Source of the DNA: Prochlorococcus sp. AG-402-O21
GTDB taxonomy: Bacteria > Cyanobacteriota > Cyanobacteriia > PCC-6307 > Cyanobiaceae
Direction of reading: 5' to 3'
DNA length: 64,000 nucleotides
Assembly: GCA_003216375.1 (NCBI GenBank)
Contig: QCIZ01000001.1
Span: forward strand, 124,001 to 188,000
Position 1 is the stretch's first letter, and the number at the start of each line of letters is the position of its first letter. The notes under the pieces were generated by a model, which saw only the letters and a program-made list of their open reading frames with translations, made no database searches and was not told the origin of the DNA. A program made the translations under genes and the position numbers. Positions 28,467 to 38,707 of the stretch are shown one piece after another.

Positions 28467-30020
28467 CTAAGGCAAAAATCCATATTTAGTTTTTGGATAA
28501 TAATGAGAAAGAATTTGTTTGGTAGTCCATCCATTTTTTGCTAAATCTATAGCCCCAGACTGAGACATTCCTGCTCCATGACCAAAACCTCCACCAGAAA
28601 AAAGCCATTTACCCTCTTTAATTTCTTTAACAACAAATAATGTGCTTGGTAATTGTCTAAGGACACGACGAATTTCATCAAGTTTAAGGAAAATTTCTGA
28701 GCCAGACTTTCCGCCAATTTTCAACGAAGTAACCCTCCCACTATTTCCTCTCATTACAACCTTAATTTTATTTGGATAAAAAGAACTACTCACTTTTTGA
28801 GCTTGATTGAGCTGTTTAGATATCTGAGAGGCCTCTAAAGTTCTCTGCCATCTGAACAATGGATGATCAGAACCAAAAGCCTCAGACTTTGAAAATAAAA
28901 AAGATTTCAAATATTTTTCATTTGATAGAGGTAGATCAACCGTGCTAGTCCACTGTTTTGGGCCATCCAAGCGCATTTGCAAATAAGGAACTTGATTAGT
29001 TGACCATGCTTCATCTACCGAGGCCATTACTCCACCGTTTGTGGCGTGATAAACAGTATTTATTGGTTTTTGATTCCAGATGAGAATTTTGCCAGCAGTT
29101 TTTTTTATTGCTGTTTTAATTTTTTGAGTGGCTTGAGATGGATTCTTATAAACCTGACATTGCGTATCACTACAAAGATTGTATCCATCAACTTTGAATC
29201 TATGACTATTGGCCAAAGCCCATGTTCTAGCTAGTACTGCCTGTGCTGCTAGTGCTGATTCAGGTGAGCTAGTGCCAATTTCGTGAGGGACTACACCATT
29301 TAAATATCTTTCAATAGGAACATGTTCAACTAATGTCCAACTTCCATATGCATCTGACTGGATAGAAAACGGACCCAAATATATCCCCTTTCCCCAACGC
29401 AACCCATCAGGGGCTTGCAAAGAAATAGGACCCTTGAGGCCAATCTTTCCACTATTTCCATCTAAATAAGGTAAAACAGTCTTTGAAACTTTTATTTTTT
29501 GATAAGTCGACACGATAGATACTGGAATATCTACATCAGCCGACACCCAAACCTCCCAATCCAAAGGATGAGCAATAGTTGATTCAATACCTTTATCTTT
29601 TAAATCATTTGCCATTCTTTCAGCAGACTCGAAACTTGCAAAAGGGCCAATTGTGTTTCTAGCAAATACTTTTGGATTGTTTAATTGTTGGGCTCGCCAA
29701 CCAATATTAATTTCTTTAGCCTTTCGAATGATTCCATCAGCATCTTTCAAAATTAAATTTCTACCATTGCTTAAAAGTTTCAAAGCTGGTGAAATATTGT
29801 CATTAATGGTTTCCTTTCCCAGGTATGGCTTAATCCCTACAAGCAAAACATTTTTTTCTAAACTTATTAGAGGCGTCTCAGGAGGAGCCTGATGAGTTGC
29901 AAAAAACTTAACTTTGCGAGGATTCGCAATACAAGCTTGATTGGAATAACAGACACCAATCAAGAGAAGCAAACCAAACCAAAAAAAACGCTTTTGAACC
30001 TGTAAATAACTTTTATTCAA
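28467..30020 (-). CDS. SpoIID/LytB domain protein (amidase enhancer-like)
   Basis: 517 residues from a TTG at 30020. The first 32 residues (basic start, then FFWFGLLLLIGVCY) form a signal peptide, so it is periplasmic. A SPOR-like segment FASFESAERMANDL (about 125-140) suggests binding of denuded peptidoglycan. The SpoIID core has VPIERYLNGVVPHEIGTSSP, AAQAVLARTWAL and GFGHGAGMSQSGAIDLAKNG. In spore formers SpoIID is a lytic transglycosylase; in cyanobacteria homologues are widespread and linked to cell-wall remodelling, without settled function. Its start faces rpmI. Confidence 0.85.
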   Translation of the reverse strand: MNKSYLQVQKRFFWFGLLLLIGVCYSNQACIANPRKVKFFATHQAPPETPLISLEKNVLLVGIKPYLGKETINDNISPALKLLSNGRNLILKDADGIIRKAKEINIGWRAQQLNNPKVFARNTIGPFASFESAERMANDLKDKGIESTIAHPLDWEVWVSADVDIPVSIVSTYQKIKVSKTVLPYLDGNSGKIGLKGPISLQAPDGLRWGKGIYLGPFSIQSDAYGSWTLVEHVPIERYLNGVVPHEIGTSSPESALAAQAVLARTWALANSHRFKVDGYNLCSDTQCQVYKNPSQATQKIKTAIKKTAGKILIWNQKPINTVYHATNGGVMASVDEAWSTNQVPYLQMRLDGPKQWTSTVDLPLSNEKYLKSFLFSKSEAFGSDHPLFRWQRTLEASQISKQLNQAQKVSSSFYPNKIKVVMRGNSGRVTSLKIGGKSGSEIFLKLDEIRRVLRQLPSTLFVVKEIKEGKWLFSGGGFGHGAGMSQSGAIDLAKNGWTTKQILSHYYPKTKYGFLP

Positions 30021-30113
30021 AACAAAAATCTCCTTCCATCAAGAATTTAATAATTTTGGGTTGGCTTAAGTGAGCTTAAGGACGTATTCTTATAGACTAA
30101 CTATGCTTTATCA

Positions 30114-30311
30114 ATGCCAAAGCTCAAGACCCGCAAAGCTGCTGCAAAGCGGTTCAAAGCAACAGGTACTGGCAAGTTCATGAGACGTCGTGCATTTCAC
30201 AATCACTTACTCGACCATAAGAGCCCTAAATTAAAAAGGCACCTTAAAACAAAAGCAGTCGTAGACGAACGTGATGCAGAAAACGTAAGCCTTATGCTTC
30301 CCTATGCTTAA
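30114..30311 (+). CDS. rpmI: 50S ribosomal protein L35
   Basis: 65 residues, [20 protein letters not shown] with the usual Lys/Arg-rich composition and [10 protein letters not shown]. First gene of rpmI-rplT. Unlike the common bacterial infC-rpmI-rplT operon, infC is not upstream; the neighbour is the divergent SpoIID gene, so rpmI must have its own promoter in the 93-base gap. A TATAGACT sequence near 30091 could be its -10 box, but this is weak. Confidence 0.97.
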   Translation: MPKLKTRKAAAKRFKATGTGKFMRRRAFHNHLLDHKSPKLKRHLKTKAVVDERDAENVSLMLPYA

Positions 30312-30363
30312 GACTTAACAAGAACGTTTATTAGTTCAATTTCTTGATTTCTGATTATTAATT

Positions 30364-30711
30364 ATGGCACGCGTTAAAAGAGGTAATGTTGCTAGAAAAC
30401 GTAGAAACAAAATCCTTCGTCTAGCCAGAGGATTTAGAGGAGGAAATGGAACTCTGTTTCGAACTGCAAATCAAAGAGTTATGAAAGCTCTTTGTAACGC
30501 TTATAGAGATAGAAGAAGAAGAAAACGTGATTTCAGAAGACTTTGGATAGCAAGAATCAATGCAGCAGCAAGATTAAACGGATTAAGCTACAGCAAGTTC
30601 ATGGGTAGCCTAAAAAAAGCAGATATAAGAATCAACAGAAAAATGTTGGCTCAATTAGCAGTTACAGATCCTCAAACATTCACAAATATTGCAGTTAATT
30701 CAAAAGGTTAA
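30364..30711 (+). CDS. rplT: 50S ribosomal protein L20
   Basis: 115 residues. It binds 23S rRNA early in large-subunit assembly. The N-terminal basic tail [19 protein letters not shown] and [14 protein letters not shown] are characteristic. In many bacteria L20 represses its own operon by binding the leader mRNA; no clear rRNA-mimic structure is visible here. It follows rpmI by 52 bases. Confidence 0.98.
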   Translation: MARVKRGNVARKRRNKILRLARGFRGGNGTLFRTANQRVMKALCNAYRDRRRRKRDFRRLWIARINAAARLNGLSYSKFMGSLKKADIRINRKMLAQLAVTDPQTFTNIAVNSKG

Positions 30712-30857
30712 ATAGGCTGAAGCAATGTTTTCTTCTTTAAACTTATTAATGAATGATTAATTAAGATAAAAGAATACAGAAGAAATTCGAAAAATTAAGA
30801 ATATGACAATAATAAATAATTATTATACTCTCAATAAATTAGTATTTAGTTTAGACG

Positions 30858-31415
30858 ATGATAGTTAATCTTCCTCAAACTTATTTAATAGGATTGTGTT
30901 TGCTTCTAGTTATTATTGCTGTTTTAGTAGGAAGACAACTATATAAAGTAAGAAAAGATGAAATGAAACTAATAAAATTAGAAAAAGAAGATTCAAAAAC
31001 GAATGAAGATTCAGCTAAAATGTATGAACTAGCATCTGTCCAATTAAAGAAAAGGTTATATCCTCAAGCCACAACAACTTTAAAACAAGCATTAAAGAAA
31101 CTTGATGGCGAACCACAAGAAGCTAAAGCACTTATAGAGAATGCATTAGGCTTTGCACTTGCTGCTCAAAATGATTTCAAATCAGCAGTAATTCATTACA
31201 AAAAAGCATTAACAGCAAAATCCGAGTATCCAGTAGCACTAAATAATCTAGGTTTTGCTTATCAACGTTTACTAAAAGAAGATGAAGCTTATAAAAATTA
31301 TCAAGAGGTTCTAAAGCTAGATCCAAATAACAAAACTGCAATCTCTCAAATTAAAAGACTTGAACGTATAATTGGAAAAGACAAAGATCAATTATTGAAT
31401 AAAAAAGGTTTCTAA
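30858..31415 (+). CDS. ycf37: TPR membrane protein, Ycf37-like
   Basis: 185 residues. One N-terminal transmembrane helix (about 8-27, YLIGLCLLLVIIAVLV) followed by three tetratricopeptide-like repeats: YELASVQLKKRLYPQATTTL, NALGFALAAQNDFKSAVIHY and NNLGFAYQRLLKEDEAYKNY, then LKLDPNN. This design, helix plus three TPRs in about 175-185 residues, matches Ycf37/Pyg7, which assists assembly or stability of photosystem I in cyanobacteria and plants. Assignment rests on layout and pattern, not alignment. It starts 146 bases after rplT and precedes thiG by 29 bases. Confidence 0.75.
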   Translation: MIVNLPQTYLIGLCLLLVIIAVLVGRQLYKVRKDEMKLIKLEKEDSKTNEDSAKMYELASVQLKKRLYPQATTTLKQALKKLDGEPQEAKALIENALGFALAAQNDFKSAVIHYKKALTAKSEYPVALNNLGFAYQRLLKEDEAYKNYQEVLKLDPNNKTAISQIKRLERIIGKDKDQLLNKKGF

Positions 31416-31444
31416 ATAAATCGTAATTCATTATAATTATACTA

Positions 31445-32251
31445 ATGAAAAAAACAAATCAGTTTCTCAAAATAGGAAATAAAGAATTCAATAGTCGGCT
31501 TCTTGTTGGAACTGGTAAATACTCATCCTTAGAGGTCATGCAAAAAAGCCTAGTAAATACAAAATGTGAAATAGTTACTGTCGCAGTAAGAAGAATTCAA
31601 GGACTAGAGCATGGACATAAAGGATTAATGGAATCGATAGACTGGAAAAATATATGGATGCTCCCAAACACTGCAGGATGCACAAATGCTGAAGAAGCTA
31701 TTCGAGTAGCAAGACTAGGAAGAGAGTTGGCAAAGTTAGCAGGTCAAGAGAATAATAACTTTATAAAATTAGAGGTTATTCCTGACAAGAAATATTTATT
31801 ACCCGACCCAACTGGAACTTTAAAAGCATCAGAACAATTGGTTAAAGAAGGATTTACTGTTCTTCCATATATAAATTCTGATCCATTAATTGCAAAACAG
31901 CTTGAAGAAATTGGATGTGCAACTGTTATGCCTCTTGGTTCCCCTATTGGATCTGCTCAAGGAATAAGAAATGCAGCAAACATCGCCATAATTATCGAAG
32001 AGTCTCGAATCCCAATAATTATTGATGCAGGTATTGGTGTTCCAAGTGAAGCAGCTCAAGCATTGGAAATGGGGGCTGATGGGGTTCTAGTCAATAGTGC
32101 TATTGCTTTAGCTAAAAACCCAGTTTTAATGGCTCAAGCCTTCTCTAAGGCAACTGAAGCTGGCCGAGACGCTTATTTATCTGGAAGGCTCCAAGAGAGC
32201 CAACTTGCTAATCCAAGCTCTCCATTAGATGGAGTTATTTCAAAAAATTAG
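31445..32251 (+). CDS. thiG: Thiazole synthase
   Basis: 268 residues. It builds the thiazole phosphate ring of thiamine from DXP, ThiS thiocarboxylate and dehydroglycine. The TIM barrel shows [21 protein letters not shown], the Schiff-base lysine K108 in [25 protein letters not shown] (phosphate binding) and [16 protein letters not shown]. No thiS lies next to it and no TPP riboswitch fits in the 29-base space upstream. Confidence 0.96.
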   Translation: MKKTNQFLKIGNKEFNSRLLVGTGKYSSLEVMQKSLVNTKCEIVTVAVRRIQGLEHGHKGLMESIDWKNIWMLPNTAGCTNAEEAIRVARLGRELAKLAGQENNNFIKLEVIPDKKYLLPDPTGTLKASEQLVKEGFTVLPYINSDPLIAKQLEEIGCATVMPLGSPIGSAQGIRNAANIAIIIEESRIPIIIDAGIGVPSEAAQALEMGADGVLVNSAIALAKNPVLMAQAFSKATEAGRDAYLSGRLQESQLANPSSPLDGVISKN

Positions 32252-32300
32252 AGTAATTCGTTAAAAATTAGTAACGTAATAGGCTAACAATCAAAAAAAC

Positions 32301-32468
32301 ATGGCAGTCACTAAAGAAAGTCAAGGCAGGCTTAACGTTTTTGCAGATGAACCAAAAATTGAAATACTTACAAAAGAAAGCAGTGGCAATAAAGGTTCTT
32401 GGCTTTTTACCCTTGCTGGAGTTATCCTTGTAATTGGGCTAATCGCATATTCTTTAACAATCAAGTGA
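32301..32468 (+). CDS. psb34: Psb34-like single-helix photosystem II assembly protein
   Basis: A 55-residue protein starting with ATG at 32301. The N-terminal GRLNVFADEPKIE matches the conserved GRLNNFAxEPK motif of Psb34 (Ssl1498 family, annotated as light-harvesting-like), a motif shared with high-light-inducible proteins. One transmembrane helix follows (about 33-52, SWLFTLAGVILVIGLIAYSL). Psb34 binds CP47 in PSII assembly intermediates, competing with HliA/HliB. The assignment is from motif and topology. It lies between thiG and sqdB on the same strand. Confidence 0.8.
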   Translation: MAVTKESQGRLNVFADEPKIEILTKESSGNKGSWLFTLAGVILVIGLIAYSLTIK

Positions 32469-32524
32469 AACCCTTGTAGTAGCTTGAATAATATGAGCAT
32501 TTGCTCTTTCTTTTGGAGTTTAGA

Positions 32525-33718
32525 GTGAAAGTTTTCGTTCTTGGTGGTGACGGCTTCTGCGGATGGCCTTGTGCAGTAAATCTTGCTGACAAGGGTCATG
32601 ATGTATTCATCGTGGATAATCTCAGTCGTCGAAAAATCGATATAGACCTTGAAGTTGAATCCTTAACTCCAATTACAAGTATTGGTGAAAGGATTAAAGC
32701 TTGGTCTGAGATAGGTGGAAAACCTATTCAATTTATTCATTTAGATCTTGCCTCTGAATATCAAAAGCTTTTAGATCTTTTGATCGAGGAAAAACCTGAT
32801 TCAATAATTCATTTTGCTGAACAGCGTGCAGCTCCATATTCTATGAAGAGCAGCGCAACCAAAAGATATACAGTCGATAACAATGTCAATGGCACTCATA
32901 ATCTCCTGGCTGCAATTGTTGAATCTCAATTAGATATTCACATTGTTCATCTTGGAACCATGGGAGTTTATGGCTATGGGTCCCATAGAGGCGCAACCAT
33001 TCCGGAAGGATACTTAAAAGTGGAAGTACCCCAACCAGATGGCAGTCGTTTTGAAGAGGAGATCTTACATCCAGCTAGTCCTGGAAGCGTTTATCACATG
33101 ACAAAAACGCTTGATCAATTGCTTTTTCTTTACTATAACAAAAACGACCAAATCAGAATCACTGATCTTCATCAAGGAATTGTGTGGGGAACAAATACTG
33201 ATGTCACTAGCCGTGACCCAAGACTGACTAATCGATTTGACTATGATGGTGATTACGGAACAGTATTAAATCGATTTTTAATGCAAGCAGCTATAGGATA
33301 TCCATTAACAGTTCATGGTACTGGTGGACAAACAAGAGCTTTTATTCATATTCAAGATTCAGTCAAATGTGTTCAGCTGGCACTAGAGAACCCACCTGAA
33401 AAAGGTGAAAGGGTGAAAATTTTCAACCAAATGACTGAAAGTCACCAGGTCGGGGAATTAGCTAAAAAAGTAGCCTCTCTAACTGGAGCAAAAATTAATT
33501 ATCTTCCAAACCCAAGAAACGAAGCAGTAGAAAATGATTTAATAGTTGATAATCGATGTTTTATTGAGCTTGGATTAGATCCAACAACTCTCGATAATGG
33601 CCTTTTAGAAGAAGTTGTAAATGTGGCGAAAAAATTCTCCAGTCGATGTGATTTACAACGAATACCCTGTGTATCTGCGTGGACATCAACCCAAGCAAAA
33701 GAAATCAATAAATCCTAA
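32525..33718 (+). CDS. sqdB: UDP-sulfoquinovose synthase
   Basis: 397 residues from the GTG at 32525, preceded by GGAG at a good distance; the frame opens earlier (TTG 32501), but MKVFVLGGDGFCGW is the true family N-terminus. It converts UDP-glucose and sulfite to UDP-sulfoquinovose, the head-group donor for SQDG. The NAD-binding loop is GGDGFCGW (7-14); HLGTMGVYG holds the active-site Thr (T145); and SVYHMTK gives Y190-x3-K194. It is followed after 36 bases by sqdX. Confidence 0.97.
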   Translation: MKVFVLGGDGFCGWPCAVNLADKGHDVFIVDNLSRRKIDIDLEVESLTPITSIGERIKAWSEIGGKPIQFIHLDLASEYQKLLDLLIEEKPDSIIHFAEQRAAPYSMKSSATKRYTVDNNVNGTHNLLAAIVESQLDIHIVHLGTMGVYGYGSHRGATIPEGYLKVEVPQPDGSRFEEEILHPASPGSVYHMTKTLDQLLFLYYNKNDQIRITDLHQGIVWGTNTDVTSRDPRLTNRFDYDGDYGTVLNRFLMQAAIGYPLTVHGTGGQTRAFIHIQDSVKCVQLALENPPEKGERVKIFNQMTESHQVGELAKKVASLTGAKINYLPNPRNEAVENDLIVDNRCFIELGLDPTTLDNGLLEEVVNVAKKFSSRCDLQRIPCVSAWTSTQAKEINKS

Positions 33719-33754
33719 ACCTAACTACTACAAAATCTTGAAAAGACACGCTCA

Positions 33755-34903
33755 GTGAAAATAGCTTTCTTTACAGAAACTTTCCTTCCCAAAGTTGATG
33801 GAATAGTAACGCGTCTAACTAAAACAATTCAAAATTTAGTTGCATCAGGAGATGAGGTTACCGTTTTTTGTCCAGAAGGCTGTCCATCAAACTATATGGG
33901 TGCAAAAGTTGTAGGTGTCCCTGCGATGCCATTACCCTTATATCCAGAGCTCAAATTAGGGCTTCCTGGTCCAAGTGTTTCAGATGAATTAGAAAGCTTT
34001 AAACCTGACCTCATACATGTAGTTAACCCTGCTGTTCTTGGATTGGGTGGTATTTGGCTAGCTAAAACAAACAATATTCCACTTGTAGCTAGTTACCACA
34101 CTCATTTACCAAAGTATTTAGAACACTATGGAATGGGAATGTTAGAGCCGCTTTTATGGGAATTGTTAAAAGCAGCACATAATCAAGCAATTCTAAATCT
34201 TTGTACTTCTACTGCAATGGTTCAAGAACTGTCAGAAAAAGGAATTCAAAATACCGCTTTATGGCAAAGAGGAGTTGATACAGACATTTTCAAACCAGAA
34301 CTAAGAGACGAACAAATGAGAAAGCGTCTTTTAGGCAACTTTAGCGATGAAGGATCTCTTTTGATATACGTCGGTAGACTCTCAGCTGAAAAACAAATTG
34401 AAAGAATTAGACCAGTACTTGAAGCACTACCAGGAACCCGATTAGCTCTTGTTGGTGATGGTCCATATAGACAACAATTAGAAAAATTTTTCCAGGGAAC
34501 CTCAACTACCTTTGTCGGATATTTAAGTGGAAATGAATTAGCAAGTGCTTATGCCTCTGGTGATGCTTTCTTATTTCCCTCTAGTACAGAAACTCTGGGA
34601 TTAGTTCTCTTAGAAGCAATGGCTGCTGGATGCCCAGTAGTAGGAGCAAATAAAGGTGGAATACCAGATATCATTTCAGATGGAGAGAACGGATGCTTAT
34701 ATAATCCTGATGGAGAAAATGATGGGGCTTTAAGTTTAATTGAGGCTACAAAAAAATTATTAGGCAACGAAGTAGAACGAACAGCGATGAGAAAAGCAGC
34801 TCGTTCTGAAGCCGAGAGATGGGGATGGGCAGGAGCTACAAAACAATTAAAAAGTTATTACGCAGGCGTACTAGATAAAAATCAATCAAATCTCGCTGCT
34901 TAG
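33755..34903 (+). CDS. sqdX: Sulfolipid glycosyltransferase SqdX
   Basis: 382 residues from a GTG at 33755. A GT4 enzyme that moves sulfoquinovose from UDP-SQ to diacylglycerol. The N-terminal half starts MKIAFFTETFLPKVDGIVTR, with YHTHLPKYLEHYG in the acceptor region. The C-terminal half has GRLSAEKQIERI, LVGDGPYR and SSTETLGLVLLEAMAAG (E-x7-E). Pairing with sqdB makes the identification firm. SQDG substitutes for phosphatidylglycerol in phosphate-poor seawater. It ends 3 bases from a convergent small gene. Confidence 0.96.
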   Translation: MKIAFFTETFLPKVDGIVTRLTKTIQNLVASGDEVTVFCPEGCPSNYMGAKVVGVPAMPLPLYPELKLGLPGPSVSDELESFKPDLIHVVNPAVLGLGGIWLAKTNNIPLVASYHTHLPKYLEHYGMGMLEPLLWELLKAAHNQAILNLCTSTAMVQELSEKGIQNTALWQRGVDTDIFKPELRDEQMRKRLLGNFSDEGSLLIYVGRLSAEKQIERIRPVLEALPGTRLALVGDGPYRQQLEKFFQGTSTTFVGYLSGNELASAYASGDAFLFPSSTETLGLVLLEAMAAGCPVVGANKGGIPDIISDGENGCLYNPDGENDGALSLIEATKKLLGNEVERTAMRKAARSEAERWGWAGATKQLKSYYAGVLDKNQSNLAA

Positions 34904-34906
34904 TTT

Positions 34907-35167
34907 TTATGCAGCATGAGGAGGTGGAGTTGGGGAATCAAATGATTGCAAAGGTAATACCAAAGTTGCCCATGGAGAAAGCTTTGCTGGCCTTTGTTTC
35001 TTAGGTTGACGGACCCCAAATGGGACTCTAACAACATTAGTTCCAGCAACTTGTAAAAGTTCTCCGTTATTTAAAACAGATTCAAAGCAATTAGAAAAAG
35101 AAGGCAAGGACAACTCATCCTTTTTATTAATTTGATCTGGAAAATCAACAGATGTCTTTTTGTTCAT
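34907..35167 (-). CDS. Small uncharacterised protein, 86 residues
   Basis: I do not recognise this protein. It is polar at the N-terminus (MNKKTSVDFPDQINKKDE), has a central LLQVAGTNVVRVPFGVRQPKKQRP and ends in a Pro/Ser tail (SPTPPPHAA). No transmembrane helix or known motif. The central VAGTNVVRVPFGV segment looks like a structured beta region. It lies on the minus strand between gcvP and the sqdX stop, 3 bases from the latter, and a putative terminator separates it from gcvP. No other long frame competes in this space, which supports it being real. Confidence 0.6.
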   Translation of the reverse strand: MNKKTSVDFPDQINKKDELSLPSFSNCFESVLNNGELLQVAGTNVVRVPFGVRQPKKQRPAKLSPWATLVLPLQSFDSPTPPPHAA

Positions 35168-35232
35168 TTAGTCCCCATGTGATTTAAAACTGTGGCAATG
35201 ATTAATAGAAAAAATTGCAAAACAGCCTAAGA

Positions 35233-35252
35233 AAAACCAAAGATTTGGTTTT
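35233..35252 (-). terminator. Probable intrinsic terminator of gcvP
   Basis: AAAACCAAA at 35233-35241 is perfectly complementary to TTTGGTTTT at 35244-35252 with only two bases between, so about eight pairs can form with a 4-base loop. On the minus strand the stem ends in a T run (TTTTTCTTAGG). It lies 41 bases past the gcvP stop. The stem is A/T-rich, so its strength is uncertain. Confidence 0.4.
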
Positions 35253-35292
35253 CGCTTGAAATTTAACTAAGAAAAGAAGTTTTAACCAGTCT

Positions 35293-38199
35293 TCAAATAG
35301 AATTATCTTCTTCTAAGTCTTGAACTGAAGGACAACTACATATCAAATTTCTGTCTCCATAAGCGTTATTAATACGTGAAACTGATGGCCAAAATTTATA
35401 TTTTTCCTGATCAGGCAATGGATAAGCTGCTTCTTTACGAGAATAAGGTCTATCCCAATCATCGGACGTAACTGTTTTTAAAGTATGTGGAGATTGTTTT
35501 AAAGGATTATTAATAGGATCAATATTTCCTAATTTGATTTGTTCGATTTCTTCTCGTATTCCAATCATCGCTTCACAAAAACGATCTAATTCAGCCAAAC
35601 TTTCACTCTCTGTGGGTTCAACCATCAAGGTTCCAGCAACTGGCCAACTTATTGTTGGAGCATGAAATCCATAATCCATTAATCTTTTTGCAACATCTTC
35701 AACTTCTATACCTAACTGACTCTTCAAAGGTCGTAAATCTAAGATGCATTCATGTGCCACCAAGCCATTAGGATCTTTAAATAAAACTGGATAATAAGGA
35801 TCAAGTCGTTTTGCTAAATAATTAGCGGAGAGAATTGCGATTGAACTTGCTTTGCGTAACCCATAGCTACCCATCATTCGAATGTACATCCAACTGATGG
35901 GAAATATTCCAGCGCTGCCATATGGAGCTGCAGAGACAGCTGAAATAGCCTTTTCGCCTCCACATTGAACAATTGAATGTCCAGGAAGATAAGGAACCAA
36001 ATGAGCTGCAACAGCTATTGGACCTACGCCTGGACCTCCTCCTCCATGAGGGATCGAAAAAGTTTTATGAAGATTTAAATGACAGACATCTATGCCATAA
36101 GATCCAGGTCTGCAAATACCCACTTGAGCATTCAGATTTGCACCATCCAAATAGACCTGACCTCCCTCTTGATGAATGACATGACAAATTTCACGAATAT
36201 TTGGCTCAAACACTCCATGAGTTGAAGGATAAGTGACCATCAATGCAGCCAAATTCTTTGAATGAAGTTTTGATTTATTCCTTAAGTCTTCTAAATCAAC
36301 ATTGCCGTATTCATCACATTTAACAGAAACAACTTTAAAGCCAGACATGACAGCGCTAGCTGGATTGGTGCCATGTGCACTGGTTGGAATTAAGCAAATA
36401 TTTCTATGCCCCTCTCCCTGAGACTTATGCCATGAACGTATTACAAGCAAACCAGCAAATTCTCCTTGAGAACCTGCATTGGGCTGAAGAGAAACTCCTT
36501 CAAAGCCAGTTAAAGCAGACAGCCAAGCTTCAAGGTCAGTAATTATTTCCTGAAATCCAGCTAATTGATCATGAGGAGCAAATGGATGAATAGAGGAAAA
36601 CTCACTCCATTCAATAGGTAAAAGTTCTGCAGCTGCATTCAATTTCATTGTGCAACTCCCAAGAGGAATCATTCCTTGGACTAAAGAAAAATCTTTCGAC
36701 ACTAAAAAATGTATATATCTCATTAAATCAGTCTCACTTTGATATTTATTAAATACCGGTTGTTCAAGCCAAGGTTTTTCTCGCAATGGAATGTCAACTA
36801 ATGATTCATTTTCTTTAATGAAAGTAGTAAATTCATTAACATTTTTCCCTTTAACTTTTGCAAGTATTTTATGTAATTTATCAATTTCTTCATCACAAGT
36901 TAATTCATCAAAAGTCACACCAAAACCCGCCGCATTTTCAATATCTGATCCGATAGGAAGCACTCTAAGATTATATCCTTCTTTAGAAGCCAATTTAATA
37001 ACTTTTGATGCTTCTGGACAATAAATATCAATACTATCAAATCCGGAATATCTATCTAAGGGATATTCTAGATTACTTATAATAGATTCAAAGTATGATC
37101 TATATTTAAGAATCTTTTTTGCGATTTGTTTAAGACCATTTGGACCATGATGCACTGCATAAAAAGAAGAAAGAACAGCTAATAAAACTTGAGCTGTACA
37201 AATATTACTTGTTGCTTTATCTCTACGAATATGTTGCTCTCTTGTTTGAAGTGCAAGCCTCAAAGCTTGATTGCCTTCTAGATCAACTGATTGACCCACT
37301 ATTCTTCCTGGTATTTGTCTTTTGTATTTTTCTTTAGTTGCAAAAAAAGCTGCATGTGGTCCACCAAAAGCAATAGGGACTCCTAGTCTTTGAGCACTTC
37401 CGACAACAATATCTGCACCAAATTCTCCCATAGGTTTAATTAACACTTGAGCCAATGGATCGATTGCAATAGTTACAATTGCATCAAATTTGTGTGAAAG
37501 ATTAATTATTGAGGTTGGATCCCAAATTCGACCATTTTTCCCAGGTAACTGAATCAGTGTTCCGAATACATCATTCTCAATTTCAAAATCATTGTTATCA
37601 AAGATTTCCAGTACAATTCCTAATGGTTCACATCGAGTTTTTAATACATCAAATGTTTGAGGCAAAATTTCTTGATCTACTAAAAATTTATTAGCATTTT
37701 TATTTTTTCTAACAGCCAAACTCAAACTTATTGCCTCAGCTGCCGCAGTTGCTTCATCAAGTAAAGAAGCATTGGATATGGGCAAACCTGTTAATTCGCT
37801 TATTAAAGTCTGAAAATTAAATAGAGCTTCTAGTCTGCCTTGCGATATTTCTGCTTGATAAGGAGTATAAGCTGTGTACCAATTGGGATTTTCTAGAACA
37901 TTTCTTTGTACAACTGGAGGTATAACTGTCGAATGATAGCCAAGCCCAATCAGCGAACGATGTTCAACATTTTTCTTTGAAATTAATTTTATTTCTTTTA
38001 AAGCTTCATTTTGATCAGACCCATCTGGTAAGGAAATAACATTGTTTTCTGAATCAAAGATTTCATTGGGAATTACAGAAGATATAAATTCTTCCGAATT
38101 TTCATAACCAATATGTCGAAGCATATAAGCTTCGTCTTCTTTCGTTGGACCTATATGGCGAGACTTAAAAGTGAAATCCTTTAATTCTGCTTTCGACAT
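35293..38199 (-). CDS. gcvP: Glycine dehydrogenase (decarboxylating), P-protein
   Basis: 968 residues from the ATG at 38199 ([18 protein letters not shown]); a TTG at 38223 would add eight residues that the family lacks. The PLP-dependent homodimeric-type P-protein decarboxylates glycine and passes the aminomethyl group to lipoyl-GcvH, here during photorespiratory glycine turnover. The two homologous halves are fused. The N-terminal half has [14 protein letters not shown] and [14 protein letters not shown]; the C-terminal half the PLP lysine in [16 protein letters not shown] (around residue 710). It follows gcvH by about 100 bases on the same strand. Confidence 0.98.
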   Translation of the reverse strand: MSKAELKDFTFKSRHIGPTKEDEAYMLRHIGYENSEEFISSVIPNEIFDSENNVISLPDGSDQNEALKEIKLISKKNVEHRSLIGLGYHSTVIPPVVQRNVLENPNWYTAYTPYQAEISQGRLEALFNFQTLISELTGLPISNASLLDEATAAAEAISLSLAVRKNKNANKFLVDQEILPQTFDVLKTRCEPLGIVLEIFDNNDFEIENDVFGTLIQLPGKNGRIWDPTSIINLSHKFDAIVTIAIDPLAQVLIKPMGEFGADIVVGSAQRLGVPIAFGGPHAAFFATKEKYKRQIPGRIVGQSVDLEGNQALRLALQTREQHIRRDKATSNICTAQVLLAVLSSFYAVHHGPNGLKQIAKKILKYRSYFESIISNLEYPLDRYSGFDSIDIYCPEASKVIKLASKEGYNLRVLPIGSDIENAAGFGVTFDELTCDEEIDKLHKILAKVKGKNVNEFTTFIKENESLVDIPLREKPWLEQPVFNKYQSETDLMRYIHFLVSKDFSLVQGMIPLGSCTMKLNAAAELLPIEWSEFSSIHPFAPHDQLAGFQEIITDLEAWLSALTGFEGVSLQPNAGSQGEFAGLLVIRSWHKSQGEGHRNICLIPTSAHGTNPASAVMSGFKVVSVKCDEYGNVDLEDLRNKSKLHSKNLAALMVTYPSTHGVFEPNIREICHVIHQEGGQVYLDGANLNAQVGICRPGSYGIDVCHLNLHKTFSIPHGGGGPGVGPIAVAAHLVPYLPGHSIVQCGGEKAISAVSAAPYGSAGIFPISWMYIRMMGSYGLRKASSIAILSANYLAKRLDPYYPVLFKDPNGLVAHECILDLRPLKSQLGIEVEDVAKRLMDYGFHAPTISWPVAGTLMVEPTESESLAELDRFCEAMIGIREEIEQIKLGNIDPINNPLKQSPHTLKTVTSDDWDRPYSRKEAAYPLPDQEKYKFWPSVSRINNAYGDRNLICSCPSVQDLEEDNSI

Positions 38200-38300
38200 G
38201 AGCTTGTTCTCAAGCACAAGCAAATTAAGTTATTTGAGTGAAGGCCAGTGTAGAGAAAAATTTCCTAATTTGTTGTAAGAAAAAATTATTCAATAAAATT

Positions 38301-38687
38301 TTATGCAGCAATTTTCTTGGAATAAGTTTCTGAATCCATAAGCTCTTTTAATTGATCAGGATTATCAGGACGAATTATCAATAACCATCCCTCACCATGA
38401 GGATCATTTTGAAGTTCCTCTGGGCTTGCCAAAACAGAATTGTTTATGTGGACAATTTTCCCGCTCACTGGAGCATACATATCCTCAACAGCCTTTACAG
38501 ATTCAACTGAGCCAAAGCTCTCTCCTTTGACTATTGCAGTTCCTTCATCTGGAAGATCAACAAAAACGATATCTCCTAATTGATCCACTGCGAATTCACT
38601 AATACCAATTCGAACTAAAGCATCATCAGCAAAAGCATATTCATGACTGTCAGCAAAACGAAAATGATCTGGGAAGGAAAAAGCCAT
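38301..38687 (-). CDS. gcvH: Glycine cleavage system H protein
   Basis: 128 residues. The mobile carrier of the glycine cleavage complex. The lipoylated lysine is K65 in FGSVESVKAVEDMYAPVSG. The lipoyl-domain beta sandwich and the C-terminal GEGWLLIIRPDNPDQL are complete. It is upstream of gcvP on the same strand and follows the PLP-enzyme gene by 20 bases. Confidence 0.97.
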   Translation of the reverse strand: MAFSFPDHFRFADSHEYAFADDALVRIGISEFAVDQLGDIVFVDLPDEGTAIVKGESFGSVESVKAVEDMYAPVSGKIVHINNSVLASPEELQNDPHGEGWLLIIRPDNPDQLKELMDSETYSKKIAA

Positions 38688-38707
38688 TGCGTCAAAACGA
38701 AAAACGC

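Noticed and set aside
31416-31444. TPP riboswitch before thiG
   Set aside because: The 29-base gap is too short for the aptamer.
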